Assembly: GCA_035304385.1 (NCBI GenBank)
Contig: DATGQD010000004.1
Location: 32,429-96,428 of the forward strand
Direction of reading: 5' to 3'
Length of the DNA: 64,000 nt
Source of the DNA: ZC4RG29 sp035304385
GTDB taxonomy: Bacteria > Bacteroidota > Bacteroidia > Cytophagales > Cyclobacteriaceae
The first letter of the stretch is position 1, and the number at the start of each line of letters is the position of its first letter. This document shows, in pieces, positions 17,572 through 26,694 of this stretch. The translations under genes and the position numbers were made by a program. The notes under the pieces were generated by a model that saw only the letters and a program-made list of their open reading frames with translations, made no database searches and was not told where the DNA came from.

Positions 17572-19407
17572 CTAGTCATAAAGTTTTCCGTGCATCTCCC
17601 TAAGCCTCTCTTCCGGCATTTTAATAACCTTCCTGTCGTAGGTCATAAGGCCGTTGACTTCGATCTCGACATCGGTGGTTTGCGTGTAGACGGCTGCGGA
17701 TAGGCCTCTGTCGATCAGTTTGTCGAGGTTGTCAATGTAGGTAGTGTATCGTTCGAGCAATGCCTGCTTGTCCGGGAAACTCTGATACCCCCAGTTGTCT
17801 TTGGCCTGCCAGGTGTGGCCTTCAAGCGGCAGTCCCAGTCCGCCGTATTCGCCAAGTACGAGCACATGGCGCTTTCCGAACAATTCAGGACGCGGCATAA
17901 CCGGATCGGGGTAATTGTGGATGTCGAGAATATGTCCGACATCATAAAAGTTTCCGCCGCTGGCTGCGTTGACGAGTCGCGAAGGATCGTACTGCATGGT
18001 CCACTCGGTAATCTCGCGGGTCTTGAACTGGCCCCACGCTTCGTTGAAAGGCACCCACACGACGATGCTGGGGAAATTGTAGGTGGCATCGATAATTGCC
18101 TTCCACTCGGTGCGGAAAATTTCTTCGGACTCGGCGGTGCGTTCCTTTTCTGTTTCGATGCCCGTAATTCCCGGCCGGCTTTCCCAGCGGTTGCCCATAT
18201 CGCCGCTCGGCATATCCTGCCACACGAGTACGCCAAGCTTGTCACAATGATAGTACCAGCGTGCCGGTTCAACCTTCACGTGCTTGCGGATCATATTGAA
18301 TCCCATCGCCTTTGTCTTCTCGATATCGAATCGCAACGCCTCGTCAGTGGGTGCGGTATACAGCCCGTCGGGCCACCAACCCTGGTCGAGGGGACCATAC
18401 TGAAATACAAATTCATTGTTGAGCATCATGCGTTTGATGCCGTCGTCGCCGGGGGCCACGGATATCTTGCGCATACCGAAATAACTTTTGATCTCGTCAA
18501 TAACTCTTCTTCCGCGGCGGATTTGCACGGTGAGATCGTACAGGAACGGGTTGTCTGGAGTCCACAGTTTGGCGTCAGGCAGGTTGAGGACGGTTTCCGG
18601 TCCGGCTACTACCTTTTCAGCAACTTTTTGCTGGCCATCCCAGGCGGCTACGACGATCTCGTCGCCCTGTTGGAGGTTGCTGGTTTTTACTTGCACGCTA
18701 AGGTTTTGTGCATCGACGTTTGGCGTATTCCAGATCGATTCGATGTAGGTACGCGGCACAGCTTCGACCCACACCGTCTGCCAGATTCCGGTAACGGGTG
18801 TGTACCAGATGCTGCGGGGCTCTTTGACTTGCTTTCCGCGAGGCTGGGGACCGTCATCTGAGGGATCCCAGACAGACACGACAATCTCCTGCGCACCGGA
18901 ACGCTTCAGCTGCGCCGTGACGTCAAAGTAAAAAGGGTCGTACCCACCTTTATGTGATCCTACCGATGTTCCGTTAACAAACACCTCGCATTGCCAGTCG
19001 ACCGCCCCGAAGTGAAGCAGCACATTTTTGCCACGGAAAGACGAAGGGAGCGTAAAGGTCCGTCGATACCACAGCTTGTTGTCTTTGCCGACAGTTTTGC
19101 CCACACCGGAAAGTGCGGATTCGATGGCAAAGGGTACCAGGATTTTCCCCTGGTAGGCTGAGGGCCGGTCGGCGGTGGCAGGTTGGATTGCGTATTCCCA
19201 GGATCCGTTCAGATTCTGCCAGGTGTCCCGAACCATTTGCGGGCGGGGATACGCTGGAAGTGGCGTCTGGGAGGGATTCACATGCTCTGCCCAGGGGGTC
19301 GTTATTTTATCGCCCGCGAGTTTCCATGTTTCCTGTCCGTAGCTTACTTCGCTGAACAGAAATACACATAGGCAAAGGGTTACATTAATGCACGTTTTCA
19401 GATCCAT
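17572..19407 (-). CDS. GH2 glycoside hydrolase
   Basis: A 611-residue exported GH2 enzyme with an N-terminal signal peptide ending near YGQ. A jelly-roll sugar-binding domain (PRPQMVRDTWQNLNGSWEYA) and an immunoglobulin-like domain precede the TIM barrel. The predicted acid/base is Glu456 in VPFNEAWGQF and the nucleophile Glu520 in LGEYGGLGLP. It is shorter than classical LacZ, like many Bacteroidota GH2 members acting on beta-galactosides, beta-mannosides or beta-glucuronides. I cannot choose between them. It is divergent from the GH43 gene (173 bases), so the two are probably co-regulated. Confidence 0.9.
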   Translation of the reverse strand: MDLKTCINVTLCLCVFLFSEVSYGQETWKLAGDKITTPWAEHVNPSQTPLPAYPRPQMVRDTWQNLNGSWEYAIQPATADRPSAYQGKILVPFAIESALSGVGKTVGKDNKLWYRRTFTLPSSFRGKNVLLHFGAVDWQCEVFVNGTSVGSHKGGYDPFYFDVTAQLKRSGAQEIVVSVWDPSDDGPQPRGKQVKEPRSIWYTPVTGIWQTVWVEAVPRTYIESIWNTPNVDAQNLSVQVKTSNLQQGDEIVVAAWDGQQKVAEKVVAGPETVLNLPDAKLWTPDNPFLYDLTVQIRRGRRVIDEIKSYFGMRKISVAPGDDGIKRMMLNNEFVFQYGPLDQGWWPDGLYTAPTDEALRFDIEKTKAMGFNMIRKHVKVEPARWYYHCDKLGVLVWQDMPSGDMGNRWESRPGITGIETEKERTAESEEIFRTEWKAIIDATYNFPSIVVWVPFNEAWGQFKTREITEWTMQYDPSRLVNAASGGNFYDVGHILDIHNYPDPVMPRPELFGKRHVLVLGEYGGLGLPLEGHTWQAKDNWGYQSFPDKQALLERYTTYIDNLDKLIDRGLSAAVYTQTTDVEIEVNGLMTYDRKVIKMPEERLREMHGKLYD

Positions 19408-19580
19408 GTCGGAGTCGTTAGAGCGTTTGTTGCTGGAGCGATAATATACGCGAAAAATGCAAACCTCGTGAATTTGCCTCAGAACAGCGGTTTAAGAATA
19501 ATATGTACGCAACAACGCGGTGAAACTGAGGACCGTGTGTGTGTTTTGTGTATTTTCGTGGCGCAATCAATTAACCAATC

Positions 19581-20690
19581 ATGAACCTTATCAATCGACA
19601 CATTCCCTTTGGGGCCATGTCGCTCATGGCCCTTGTGGTAGGGTGCGGGAAGCCCGCACAGGACCAGGCGGAAACGGCCGCCGCCGATTCAACAGCGCAG
19701 CAGCCGGTAGCCATTTCAGAGCCGCTCGTAACCCACATCTACACGGCCGATCCTTCCGCTCACGTGTTTGACGGCAAGGTCTATATTTATCCGTCGCACG
19801 ACATCGATGCTGGAACCCCGGAAAATGATATGGGGGACCACTTCGACATGCGGGATTACCACGTGCTGTCGATGAACAGCATTCCGGGTGAAGTTACCGA
19901 TCACGGTGTGGCGTTGGACATCAAGGATATTCCCTGGGCCGGTCGTCAGCTGTGGGCGCCGGATGCAGCATCCAAAGATGGTAAGTATTACCTGTACTTT
20001 CCTGCAAAAGACAAGGAAGACATTTTCCGGATCGGCGTTGCCGTCAGCGATTCACCGGCAGGTCCCTTCAAGCCTGAATCCGAACCCATCAAGGGAAGTT
20101 ACAGCATTGACCCGGCCGTCTTCAAAGACGACGATGGTAAATATTATATGTATTTCGGCGGCATCTGGGGTGGCCAGCTGCAACGGTGGACTACCGGCGA
20201 ATACGCGGGGCATGACGCTTCCAAGACCGACCGCGAGCAGGATGACGCTCCCGCTATTGGTCCCCGTATTGCTTTGATGAGCGACGACATGCTCAGCTTT
20301 GCCGAGCCGGTGAAAGAAATCAGCATTGTCGACGAACAAGGAAACCCCATATTGGGCGGCGACCACGACCGGCGCTTTTTCGAAGCGGCCTGGATGCACA
20401 AATACAACGGCACGTATTACCTGTCGTACTCTACCGGTGACACCCACTACATTGTCTACGCGACAGGTGATAACCCGTACGGACCTTTTACATACCGCGG
20501 TGTAATCTTAAATCCTGTGATCGGCTGGACGAACCATCATTCCATCGTGGAGTTCAACGGGAAGTGGTATCTCTTCTATCACGACAGCAGTCTCTCCGGC
20601 GGTAAGACCCACCTGCGTTGCATCAAGGTAACTGAACTTACCCACAACGCTGACGGCACGATTGAGACCATTAGTCCGTATATCGAGTAA
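19581..20690 (+). CDS. GH43 glycoside hydrolase, lipoprotein
   Basis: A 369-residue GH43 enzyme with a lipoprotein signal (LMALVVGC), so it is predicted to be membrane-anchored. The three catalytic acids of the five-bladed propeller are seen: base Asp57 (YTADPSAHVF), pKa-modulating Asp177 (SIDPAVF) and acid Glu268 (RFFEAAWM). GH43 activities include beta-xylosidase and alpha-L-arabinofuranosidase, which fits the xylan locus 9 kb upstream. A strong terminator follows 41 bases after the stop codon. Confidence 0.93.
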   Translation: MNLINRHIPFGAMSLMALVVGCGKPAQDQAETAAADSTAQQPVAISEPLVTHIYTADPSAHVFDGKVYIYPSHDIDAGTPENDMGDHFDMRDYHVLSMNSIPGEVTDHGVALDIKDIPWAGRQLWAPDAASKDGKYYLYFPAKDKEDIFRIGVAVSDSPAGPFKPESEPIKGSYSIDPAVFKDDDGKYYMYFGGIWGGQLQRWTTGEYAGHDASKTDREQDDAPAIGPRIALMSDDMLSFAEPVKEISIVDEQGNPILGGDHDRRFFEAAWMHKYNGTYYLSYSTGDTHYIVYATGDNPYGPFTYRGVILNPVIGWTNHHSIVEFNGKWYLFYHDSSLSGGKTHLRCIKVTELTHNADGTIETISPYIE

Positions 20691-20730
20691 GATAGTGCGC
20701 CCCCGATAGGATCGGGACAGCACGAAAAAA

Positions 20731-20782
20731 TAAGGAGTGCGTAGCAACCGGTACTGGTTGATTCGCACTCCTTAATTTTTTT
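20731..20782 (+). terminator. Rho-independent terminator after GH43
   Basis: An 11-base-pair stem (TAAGGAGTGCG with CGCACTCCTTA) encloses a 22-base loop that contains its own small hairpin (AACC-GGTT) and is followed by seven T residues. A smaller perfect hairpin CCCGAT/ATCGGG precedes it at 20702-20716. Confidence 0.85.
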
Positions 20783-20844
20783 CCGGTTTGAACAGAGATC
20801 CAATCTTCAACCTTTCCCGGCTTCCGATCTCCGCGCAGGGAACA

Positions 20845-20872
20845 TTCAACTCTTCAACTCTTCAACTCTTTC
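20845..20872. repeat. Tandem octamer TTCAACTC (three copies)
   Basis: Three head-to-tail TTCAACTC units sit in the GH43-nhaA intergenic space. A degenerate array of the same unit recurs at 20946-20982, and similar TTCAACA-type units occur at 54031-54080. Confidence 0.85.
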
Positions 20873-20880
20873 TCATCGTC

Positions 20881-20918
20881 TTCACCGCAGAGACTCAGAG
20901 GACACTGAGCAACAGAGA
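20881..20918. repeat. Dispersed element containing TTCACCGCAGAG
   Basis: The 12-mer TTCACCGCAGAG, followed by ACTCAGAGGACACTGAG, is the reverse complement of part of the elements at 39253-39270 and 44890-44907 (CTCTGCGGTGAA). It resembles the short 'CTCTGCG-GTGA' intergenic repeats found in many bacterial genomes. Confidence 0.7.
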
Positions 20919-20945
20919 AAATGCTTTATAATTTACACGCGCCCT

Positions 20946-20982
20946 ATTCAATTCTTCAATTCTTCAACTCTTCCACTCTTCC
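20946..20982. repeat. Degenerate TTCAATTC/TTCAACTC array overlapping the nhaA 3' end
   Basis: Four to five drifting copies of TTCAAnTC run across the nhaA stop codon. The last residues of NhaA (RVEELKN) are encoded by this array read on the minus strand. Confidence 0.8.
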
Positions 20983-22288
20983 CCCTCAGGAACAGGTATC
21001 CGCAGACTCCGGAAAGTATAGACGCGGCAAGGATGCCAATCTTTGCGTCGATGAGATAATCGGATGATGTACCAAACGCGAGTGCCGCGATGAACAACGA
21101 CATGGTGAACCCGATACCGGCCACCATTCCTAATCCCAGTATCGTTCTGAAGCTAACACCTTTGGGTAGTGTGGCCCATTTAAGTTTTACGAACAGCCAC
21201 GACATACCGAAAATCCCCAGCGTCTTACCGATCACCAACCCGAGGAAGACACCCAAAGTAACCGGTGTCAGCAAGTCATCCGCCGTGATGCCCTCGAGGG
21301 AGATGCCCGCATTCGCGAGGGCAAAAATGGGCATGACTACAAACAGGGCTATCGGGCGCAACGTATGCTCCAGGCGTTGCAGCGGCGTATCGGCAGACCT
21401 TGTTAGGCTTTTGATTTTTTCTATAGCGTGCACCTGATCCGGTTCGAGGATCGACACATCGTTGGGTTTTATATTCTCGAATTCGCTCACGTAGTCCCTG
21501 AGGCTTGCTGTGAATTTGGCTTCATTGATTTTGGTGCGGGCCGGTATGGCCAGCGCAGCCAGAACGCCTGCTACCGTTGCGTGGACACCCGACAACAGGA
21601 AGGCCAGCCAGAGTCCGCCGATCCCCAGTATGCCATAGACCGTCGTACTCCTGACGCCAAGATAGTTGGCGCCAAGCAGGGCCGCCATGAAGGCCGCACC
21701 GATCGCCAGGTTGACAAAGGATATGTGTGAAGAATAATTGATGGCGATCACGAGGACAGCACCCAGGTCATCGGCGATAGCCAGGGAGGTAAGAAATATT
21801 CGGGCTGTGTTCGGCACGCGCTTGCCCAGAAGCGAGAGCACCGCAAGTGCAAAGGCAATATCGGTTGCCATTGGAATCCCCCATCCGCCTTCACCCGGCG
21901 AATGGTAGTTGATGGCGACATAGATCAGCGCCGGCAGAACCATCCCCCCGAGGGCTGCCGCCAGGGGAAGCAGGGCATTGCGAAAGTCGGATAACTCCCC
22001 GCCGATGATCTCGCGCTTCATTTCCAGACCTACGAAAAAGAAGAACATGGCCATCAGGCCGTCATTAATCCAGTCGTGTAACGATTCCGTTACCTCATAT
22101 TCCGCGAACCTCAGGGAAAATTCCAGCTCCCAGAATTCGTGGTAAGCAGCGCTAAGCGGTGAATTGGAAAGTACCAACGCCGCTACTGTACAGGCCAGCA
22201 ACACAATGCCGGAAGAAGATTCCTCCTGCATGAAGTTCTGAAAGGGACGAAGGATTTTGTCGATTCGGTCGGGTGCCATGATACACAA
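20948..22288 (-). CDS. nhaA: Na+/H+ antiporter NhaA
   Basis: A 446-residue inner-membrane Na+/H+ antiporter with about twelve hydrophobic segments. NhaA-type stretches include NSPLSAAYHEFWE, INDGLMAMFFFFVGLEMKRE, ATDIAFALAVLSLLG and the paired aspartates of the ion-binding site in SLAIADDLGAVLVIAI. A shared C-terminal part contains VGKTLGIFGMSWL. The protein is longer than E. coli NhaA (388), partly through a charged insertion near residues 245-310 and a repeat-derived tail. It stands alone. Role: sodium and pH homeostasis. Confidence 0.96.
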   Translation of the reverse strand: MCIMAPDRIDKILRPFQNFMQEESSSGIVLLACTVAALVLSNSPLSAAYHEFWELEFSLRFAEYEVTESLHDWINDGLMAMFFFFVGLEMKREIIGGELSDFRNALLPLAAALGGMVLPALIYVAINYHSPGEGGWGIPMATDIAFALAVLSLLGKRVPNTARIFLTSLAIADDLGAVLVIAINYSSHISFVNLAIGAAFMAALLGANYLGVRSTTVYGILGIGGLWLAFLLSGVHATVAGVLAALAIPARTKINEAKFTASLRDYVSEFENIKPNDVSILEPDQVHAIEKIKSLTRSADTPLQRLEHTLRPIALFVVMPIFALANAGISLEGITADDLLTPVTLGVFLGLVIGKTLGIFGMSWLFVKLKWATLPKGVSFRTILGLGMVAGIGFTMSLFIAALAFGTSSDYLIDAKIGILAASILSGVCGYLFLRGKSGRVEELKN

Positions 22289-22560
22289 TTGCGGCGCTAA
22301 ATTGGAAAAAGGTTAATGAACTACCGCAGGCTTATGATGTAAATGGACACCGGAATTCAAGGCCCGTGGGATATTCCCTCACGCCGGAGTGAGGATAATT
22401 CCGGATGCCAGCCTGATGACCGAGGTCCTTAACGGGGCGTGGAAATGATGCTACAACACCATCCCGCGCGGTATTTTGGGTATTCTAACGAGCCATCAGA
22501 CCAACAATCGGCCCATTAACATTAATATCACTTTATGGTAGCCGGTTCAAATATTCATCC

Positions 22561-22568
22561 TACCTTTG
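22561..22568 (+). promoter_or_regulatory. Bacteroidota -7 box TACCTTTG upstream of the cold-shock gene
   Basis: TACCTTTG matches TAnnTTTG exactly and lies 28 bases before the cspA-like ATG, leaving a short AT-rich leader. A clear -33 TTTG is not obvious at the ideal distance. Confidence 0.55.
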
Positions 22569-22595
22569 TTAATTATTATAACACTATCAATTTTA

Positions 22596-22787
22596 ATGAA
22601 CACAGGAACAGTAAAATTCTTTAATGAATCCAAAGGATTCGGATTTATTAAGGACGATCAATCGGGAAAAGAGTACTTTGTACACGCTTCCGGCCTTATT
22701 AATCCGATCAAGGAGAACGACGAAGTTACTTTCGAAGTTAGAGAAGGCAAAAAGGGATTAAATGCGGTTAATGTTAAACTATCGTAG
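22596..22787 (+). CDS. Cold-shock domain protein
   Basis: A 63-residue single cold-shock domain protein that binds single-stranded RNA and DNA. The RNP1 motif KGFGFI and the RNP2-like YFVHAS are present. The start at 22596 gives MNTGTVKFFNESKGFGFI, the standard N-terminus; earlier in-frame codons only add leader sequence. It has its own promoter motif and its own terminator, so it is a monocistronic unit. Confidence 0.96.
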   Translation: MNTGTVKFFNESKGFGFIKDDQSGKEYFVHASGLINPIKENDEVTFEVREGKKGLNAVNVKLS

Positions 22788-22813
22788 TTGACATATCAGA
22801 ACATTTAGTTTGC

Positions 22814-22841
22814 AAAAACCCCGACGGCGTCGGGGTTTTTT
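22814..22841 (+). terminator. Rho-independent terminator of the cold-shock gene
   Basis: CCCCGAC and GTCGGGG pair around a three-base loop, with A residues before and six T residues after. It lies 27 bases after the stop codon. Confidence 0.92.
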
Positions 22842-22906
22842 GTTTTAACCCCCACCCCATTTCATAAAATTTTCCGTCCACTTTTTAAAACCTGCAGATC
22901 CTTTTG

Positions 22907-22930
22907 TACGTTTGTTAACCAAACGGTTAA
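22907..22930 (+). promoter_or_regulatory. tetR promoter -7 box with overlapping palindromic operator
   Basis: TACGTTTG (22907-22914) fits the -7 consensus. It is followed at once by the palindrome TTAACC-aaac-GGTTAA (22915-22930), which covers the expected transcription start. A third GGTTAA half-site lies at 22938-22943, just inside the coding region. This suggests autorepression of the exporter operon by its TetR protein. Confidence 0.65.
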
Positions 22931-22935
22931 ATCAA

Positions 22936-23544
22936 ATGGTTAACGACGATACTTCTACCGAAAAACTGATACTGGAGGCTGCAAAGCGGGTTTTTCACGA
23001 GCGGGGCCTGGCGGGCACCCGGATGCAACAGATCGCCGACGAGGCGGGAATAAACAAAGCGCTGTTGCACTATTACTTCCGAAATAAGGAGCAGCTCTTC
23101 AAAGCGGTGTTTACGGATGCCCTGGCGCAAGTCATTCCACAGATCAACGACATCTTCAACGCCGATCAACCGCTGCCGGACAAGATCCGAACCTTTGCCC
23201 ACCGTTATACCACCTTCCTGACGGAGAACCCGTACATGCCGGGCTTCATCATCCAGGAGCTCAACAACAATCCCAAATTCGCCACCGAATACCTGACGCC
23301 GGAACGACGGCCAAATCCTCAGAAGCTGCTCAGCCAAATCCAGCAGGAGGTGGCAGCCGGCGCCATCAGGCCCGTCGAGCCACACCACCTGTTGATAAGC
23401 CTACTCGGGTTATGCCTCTTCCCCTTCATCGCCGCCGAGATGATCCGGCTCGTAACCGGAATGTCGAAGGAACAATACCAACGCTTCCTCGCAGAACGAG
23501 AAGAACACATCGTACAGTTTGTCATTAACGCCATAAAACCGTGA
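22936..23544 (+). CDS. TetR-family regulator of the adjacent exporter
   Basis: A 202-residue TetR protein. The helix-turn-helix occupies about residues 10-55 (ILEAAKRVFHERGLAGTRMQ, then IADEAGINKALLHYYFRNKE). The remainder is an alpha-helical ligand domain resembling the CecR/YbiH-type C-terminal region. The ATG at 22936 is taken as the start because the earlier in-frame ATG at 22912 lies within the predicted promoter and operator. The stop overlaps the GTG of the TolC gene (GTGA), so the regulator is the first gene of a six-gene operon. Confidence 0.93.
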   Translation: MVNDDTSTEKLILEAAKRVFHERGLAGTRMQQIADEAGINKALLHYYFRNKEQLFKAVFTDALAQVIPQINDIFNADQPLPDKIRTFAHRYTTFLTENPYMPGFIIQELNNNPKFATEYLTPERRPNPQKLLSQIQQEVAAGAIRPVEPHHLLISLLGLCLFPFIAAEMIRLVTGMSKEQYQRFLAEREEHIVQFVINAIKP

Positions 23545-24830
23545 AAACACTGTTCAACCACCCTGTCCCCCTTCTGGTGGCAATAACCTTAATGATGGCC
23601 CCCATCCTATTGCAAGCGCAGCAAACACTGGAACTGGACGACTGTTATCGGCTTCTCGAACAGAACTATCCTCTTGTCAGACAAAAGGATCTGCTTGCCC
23701 AACGGACCGACCTGACCCAGGAATCCATCAGAAAAGCATTGCTTCCCCAGGTGAAACTCAATGCCCAGGCTACGTGGCAATCCGACGTACCGCACGTGCC
23801 TATAGCGCCCCCCGGCGCTGATATTCCGCTTCCCAACAAGGATCAGTACCGCGCCACGCTGGACGTAAACCAGCTGCTGTACGACGGGGGATCCGTACGA
23901 AACTCCATCGCCGTGGAAAGCCTGAGCACGCAAGCCGAACAGCAACAAGTCGACGTTGCAGTATACCAGGTAAAACGCAGCGTGAACCAGGCGTACTTTT
24001 CAATCCTGCTGCTGCAGGAAATCGATAAACTCCTCGCGCTCGCCGAACAGAACCTGGTAACCCAACTTAAAGAAGTACGATCGGCCATCCGGAATGGAAT
24101 CGCTATCCCGTCTACCGCCGACGTACTCCAGGCAGGCATCCTTCGAACCCGTCAACAGCGGTTCGAGAATCGCGTCGATAGGCAAGCGGCGCTCCAAACG
24201 TTGGGAGACCTCATCGGCGTCCCCGTCGATACCGGCACCGTCCTTCAACGCCCAATGCCCGAATCCGAATTAACGGGCTCCCTGGCGCGACCGGAGCTTG
24301 GACTTTACGACATCCAAAAACAACACGTTGATGCCGCATCACGCGTCATCGGCAATAACAAGACGCCGAAGATTTCGCTGTTCGCCCAGGGCGGATACGG
24401 TAATCCCGGCCTCAACCTTCTGGACAACACCTTTCAGCCTTTCTTCATGGGTGGTGTGCGCCTATCGTGGACGATCCTGGACTGGAACATGGTAAACGAC
24501 CAACAACAGGCTCTGCTCATCCGGAAGGATATGATCGATGTGGAACGAGAGACGTTTGAGCTTAACACCAATACCGACCTCAAAAGACAGCGCACGGACA
24601 TTGAAAAGCTTGCCCAGTTGTTGCGCACCGACGAAGAGATCATCGCACTTCGGACACGGGTTGCCCGCACTGCGCGCACACAATTGCAAAACGGCACACT
24701 CACGGCATCAGAATATCTCATAGAAGAAAACGCACTGAACGAAAGCCTGATCAACCGTTCAGTACACGAAATACGGCTCCTTCAGGCGCACGCAGACTAT
24801 AAGATCATCCAAGGTATAACAGAACAATAG
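23541..24830 (+). CDS. TolC-family outer-membrane efflux protein
   Basis: A 429-residue TolC-like channel with a signal peptide ending near LLQAQQ. It starts with GTG overlapping the tetR stop. The two outer-membrane efflux protein repeats are recognisable as long helical heptad-rich stretches with beta strands between (for example KISLFAQGGYGNPGLNLL before the second repeat). It would trimerise to form the outer-membrane exit duct for the ABC exporter encoded next. Five bases separate it from the HlyD gene. Confidence 0.93.
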   Translation: MKTLFNHPVPLLVAITLMMAPILLQAQQTLELDDCYRLLEQNYPLVRQKDLLAQRTDLTQESIRKALLPQVKLNAQATWQSDVPHVPIAPPGADIPLPNKDQYRATLDVNQLLYDGGSVRNSIAVESLSTQAEQQQVDVAVYQVKRSVNQAYFSILLLQEIDKLLALAEQNLVTQLKEVRSAIRNGIAIPSTADVLQAGILRTRQQRFENRVDRQAALQTLGDLIGVPVDTGTVLQRPMPESELTGSLARPELGLYDIQKQHVDAASRVIGNNKTPKISLFAQGGYGNPGLNLLDNTFQPFFMGGVRLSWTILDWNMVNDQQQALLIRKDMIDVERETFELNTNTDLKRQRTDIEKLAQLLRTDEEIIALRTRVARTARTQLQNGTLTASEYLIEENALNESLINRSVHEIRLLQAHADYKIIQGITEQ

Positions 24831-24835
24831 ACGCT

Positions 24836-25741
24836 ATGACCCCCATGACGATTCGCAGAAATCATATCGCCAGCCTCATTGCCGCAGCCTTGTTTCTCGC
24901 CTCCTGTGCCGCCGACAACGGCAAAGCCGATGCCTACGGCAACTTTGAAGCTACGGAAATTACCGTCTCGGCAGAAGCGACAGGCAAACTGGTGGCCTTC
25001 GATGTGGAAGAAGGCGACCGCCTTACGGAAGGCCAGGTCGTCGGTTACATCGACACCACGCAACTCACGCTCAAAAAGGCACAACTGCTGGCTTCACGGC
25101 AAAAAATTGCGGCAAGCTCCTCCAGCGTCCTTTCACAAATCGACGTCTACCGCGAGCAGGAGCGTACCCTTAACATCGAGAAGGAAAGAATATTGCGCCT
25201 GCTGAAAGACAGCGCCGCGACACAGAAGCAACTCGACGACGTAGAAGGGAGGCTGAGTGTGCTGCAACGCCAGATCGCCAGCGTAAGGGCCCAAAACGCG
25301 TCTGTGCTTTCCGAACTGGAAAGCCTGGAAGCCCAGGTCGCGCAACTCGACGACCAGATTGAGAAGAGTAAGATTTCCAATCCGCAGTCGGGCACCGTGC
25401 TGATCAAATATGCCGAGCCGGGAGAGGTGACGGCCTTCGGCAGACCATTATACAAGCTTGGGAAGCTCGACGACATGATCCTGAGGGTTTACGTCAGCGA
25501 AGTGCAGCTTCCGTCGCTCGCTATCGGCAAAGAGGTTGACGTGCGCATCGACGACACGGAAGGTATGCGAACGTTGTCCGGTACAATCGCCTGGGTATCC
25601 CCTACGGCGGAATTCACACCTAAGGTGATACAAACCAAAGAAGAACGTGTCAACCTCGTGTACGCCGTCAAAGTACGCGTCAGCAACGACGGGGCTTTGA
25701 AGATCGGGATGCCCGGGGAAATGTGGTTGCGTGCACAGTGA
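24836..25741 (+). CDS. HlyD-family membrane fusion lipoprotein
   Basis: A 301-residue periplasmic adaptor with a lipobox (LFLASC). A short N-terminal lipoyl half (ATGKLVAFDVEEGDRLTEGQ) is followed by a coiled-coil hairpin (about residues 85-180, rich in Q, E, L and S), the second lipoyl half (ISNPQSGTVLIKYAEPGEVT) and a beta-barrel domain. The layout is that of E. coli YbhG. It links the TolC channel with the two ATPases and two permeases that follow. Confidence 0.93.
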   Translation: MTPMTIRRNHIASLIAAALFLASCAADNGKADAYGNFEATEITVSAEATGKLVAFDVEEGDRLTEGQVVGYIDTTQLTLKKAQLLASRQKIAASSSSVLSQIDVYREQERTLNIEKERILRLLKDSAATQKQLDDVEGRLSVLQRQIASVRAQNASVLSELESLEAQVAQLDDQIEKSKISNPQSGTVLIKYAEPGEVTAFGRPLYKLGKLDDMILRVYVSEVQLPSLAIGKEVDVRIDDTEGMRTLSGTIAWVSPTAEFTPKVIQTKEERVNLVYAVKVRVSNDGALKIGMPGEMWLRAQ

Positions 25742-25770
25742 ACTGACATCACATTGAAAAGTGATTGATC

Positions 25771-26679
25771 ATGGAAATAGAGATTGAAAATATTTCAAAG
25801 TCTTTTGGAGATGTCCAGGCGTTGGATAGCGTGTCGTTCGATGTGAAGGCGGGGGAACTGTTTGGGTTGATCGGACCGGACGGTGGCGGTAAGACGACAT
25901 TGTTCCGAATCCTGACCACACTGATGCTTCCCGACTCAGGTCATGCTGTCGTCGCCGGACATCCGCTCACGGATTACCACGCCATACGACGATCGGTGGG
26001 ATACATGCCGGGGCGCTTTTCACTTTACCCGGACCTCAGCGTAGAAGAAAACCTCAATTTCTTTGCCTCGATATTCGGCACAACGGTGGAAGAAAACTAT
26101 GAGCTGATACGCGACATATACGTCCAGATTGAACCGTTCGCGAAACGTCGTGCCGGAGCCCTTTCCGGTGGCATGAAACAAAAGCTGGCGCTGTGTTGCG
26201 CACTGGTGCACAAACCGGCAGTACTGTTTCTGGACGAACCCACCACCGGCGTAGACCCTGTATCACGAAAAGAATTCTGGGCGATGCTGGATCGCCTGCG
26301 GCAGGATGGTATGGCCATCCTGGTATCCACCGCTTACATGGACGAGGCCTCGCTTTGCGACCGTGTAGCGTTGATCCAACAGGGAAAGATCCTTACAGCA
26401 GACACGACGGAAAACATCACCGCAACCTTCGGGCAGCCGCTGTTTGCGATTCGTACCCGAAACGTATATGGAGTAACGCTCGACATCCAGACGTATCCAT
26501 TCACACAAAGCATCTATCCTTTTGGGGAGTACCTGCACTACACGGACAAACGCGAAAAGGCAGACCCCAACGAACTGCAGCGCTTTCTCAGAGACAAAGG
26601 CCATACTGACATCGAACTATCGGTTATCAAACCGACCATCGAAGATGCATTTATGGCGCTGGCCGAAAAAGAATTGTAA
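25771..26679 (+). CDS. ABC exporter ATP-binding protein 1
   Basis: A 302-residue ABC ATPase starting at ATG 25771. Walker A is GPDGGGKTT, the signature is LSGGMKQ and Walker B is LFLDEPTTG followed by VDPVSRKEF. The Asp in place of the usual Asn of Walker A (GPNGxGKT) is typical of the YbhF/YhiH group. The C-terminal 60 residues form a DUF4162-like tail. It corresponds to the first half of E. coli YbhF, which is a fused double ATPase; here the halves are separate genes 15 bases apart. Confidence 0.93.
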   Translation: MEIEIENISKSFGDVQALDSVSFDVKAGELFGLIGPDGGGKTTLFRILTTLMLPDSGHAVVAGHPLTDYHAIRRSVGYMPGRFSLYPDLSVEENLNFFASIFGTTVEENYELIRDIYVQIEPFAKRRAGALSGGMKQKLALCCALVHKPAVLFLDEPTTGVDPVSRKEFWAMLDRLRQDGMAILVSTAYMDEASLCDRVALIQQGKILTADTTENITATFGQPLFAIRTRNVYGVTLDIQTYPFTQSIYPFGEYLHYTDKREKADPNELQRFLRDKGHTDIELSVIKPTIEDAFMALAEKEL

Positions 26680-26694
26680 ACAAACTGGCGGACC

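Noticed and set aside
22541..22560. tRNA-like T-arm GGTTCAAAT upstream of the cold-shock gene
   Set aside because: No acceptor, D or anticodon stems can be formed around it; the stretch is better read as part of the promoter.
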